Part shown: in pieces, positions 63,441 through 64,000 of the stretch
Numbering within the stretch: the first letter of the stretch is position 1
Layout of the letters: each line of letters opens with the position of its first letter
Notes under the pieces: generated by a model
Database searches by the model: none
Seen by the model: only the letters and a program-made list of their open reading frames with translations
Told to the model about the DNA's origin: nothing
Assembly: GCF_013032505.1 (NCBI RefSeq)
Contig: NZ_WQCG01000010.1
Coordinates: 23,322-87,321 of the forward strand
Length of the DNA stretch: 64,000 bases
Source: Ruegeria atlantica
GTDB taxonomy: Bacteria; Pseudomonadota; Alphaproteobacteria; Rhodobacterales; Rhodobacteraceae
Reading direction: 5' to 3'
Program-made: the position numbers and the translations under genes

Positions 63441-64000
63441 GCGCTAACCGTGACACTCTTGCAGCACTAACGTAGACAATGATCCACACTCAGGACTTTC
63501 CGAAACACCCACCAAACACGTTGCCTGCTCAATTGCCGCCACGCATGTCACCTCCGTGTTCCTTGTCGTGATTCTCGTGCCCACCTCAACGGTGAAGCCC
63601 ATATACGGCGCACCCCAACACGTTCGAACTTATCCTCAACCACCACAAAAGCCGCGATCCGGTTGTCGCCAGAATGCAGGGAAATCTCCTCGAAAGACGG
63701 CTCTACCCGTTCCACCGCTTGATACGCCACTACCCCTGCTGCTGTTTTGTACCACTGCGCAGCTCCGGCAAGTAGCACGTGCCCCGCTCAAAGAGGTTAA
63801 GGTGACGTGCTCGCATAGATCAACTGGCCCAGAATTCTGACCGGTGGGCATTGCACCGCTATTTGCGTAATCCGTTTCACAAAGATTGACGGGCGGGCAT
63901 GAGTCGCTCTTTGTCCCATCCCTCATGCCCGCCCCACCGGACCACCAAGCCAAAACCAGACCTTTTTCCCACTGTTGACGATCTGTATTGCGCCCAATAT
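63441..64000. other. End of window, no certain gene
   Basis: Minus-strand frames (for example 63548-63778) may be remnants of coding DNA, but no motif or ribosome site supports them. Confidence 0.35.

Overview
The window looks like chromosome or a large replicon of a marine alphaproteobacterium, most likely Rhodobacterales (Roseobacter group). Supporting signs are an H-NS/HvrA-type protein with the TWTGRGRKPAWL tail, a DUF6455 protein behind a perfect FNR-type box, TRAP transport, a CO-dehydrogenase-like molybdenum hydroxylase operon and a haloalkane dehalogenase. No rRNA, intact tRNA, CRISPR array, phage module or origin was found. Many gene fragments and long gene-poor stretches mark much of 1-42 kb as accessory, recombining DNA.

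Layout. 1-0.6 kb: tail of an exoprotein gene and its 3' flank. 0.85-4.2 kb: small defence island with an AbiL/RloAB-like ATPase-TOPRIM pair, an unknown gene and a Doc toxin with an AbrB-type antitoxin. 5.1-10.7 kb: TetR-controlled operon of a membrane protein, a GFA protein, haloalkane dehalogenase and an HlyD/ABC-2 efflux system, with two operator palindromes. 11-15.6 kb: small proteins, DedA, a secreted sulfatase and remnants. 15.7-18.7 kb: a 662-aa YD/EF-hand repeat exoprotein inside long conserved flanks. 19-31.8 kb: methyltransferase, LpxR-like and DUF2799 envelope proteins, H-NS, a poly-glycine peptide, a secreted zincin and a DUF2272/SH3 protein, with hsdS and dockerin fragments between them. 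32.4-34.5 kb: a second complete member of the exoprotein family in the same flanks. 35-42 kb: XRE regulator, DUF6455, aspartase, serine recombinase and decayed insertion sequences. 42-56.1 kb: a catabolic cluster (cupin, CoxG, GGT-like hydrolase, aldehyde dehydrogenase, CoxS/M/L-like hydroxylase, TauE exporter, TRAP transporter, divergent aspartate dehydrogenase, TetR regulator). 57-64 kb: two-component system, YfdX protein, a solute-binding protein and a transporter half lacking its ATPase.

How genes work together. In the 42-56 kb cluster the TRAP system would import an organic acid or N-compound. The three-subunit hydroxylase, aldehyde dehydrogenase and amidohydrolase-like enzyme would oxidise and cleave it, and the aspartate dehydrogenase may handle a C4 amino product. 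One palindrome type (ACTAACYAGTTAGT) lies before the TRAP, dehydrogenase, hydroxylase and regulator transcripts, so one TetR protein probably controls all of them. In the 5-10 kb cluster, detoxification enzymes share an operon and an operator pair with an efflux pump. The three exoprotein loci share flanks and a C-terminal module but not their central bodies, which suggests cassette-like diversification of a secreted or surface protein.
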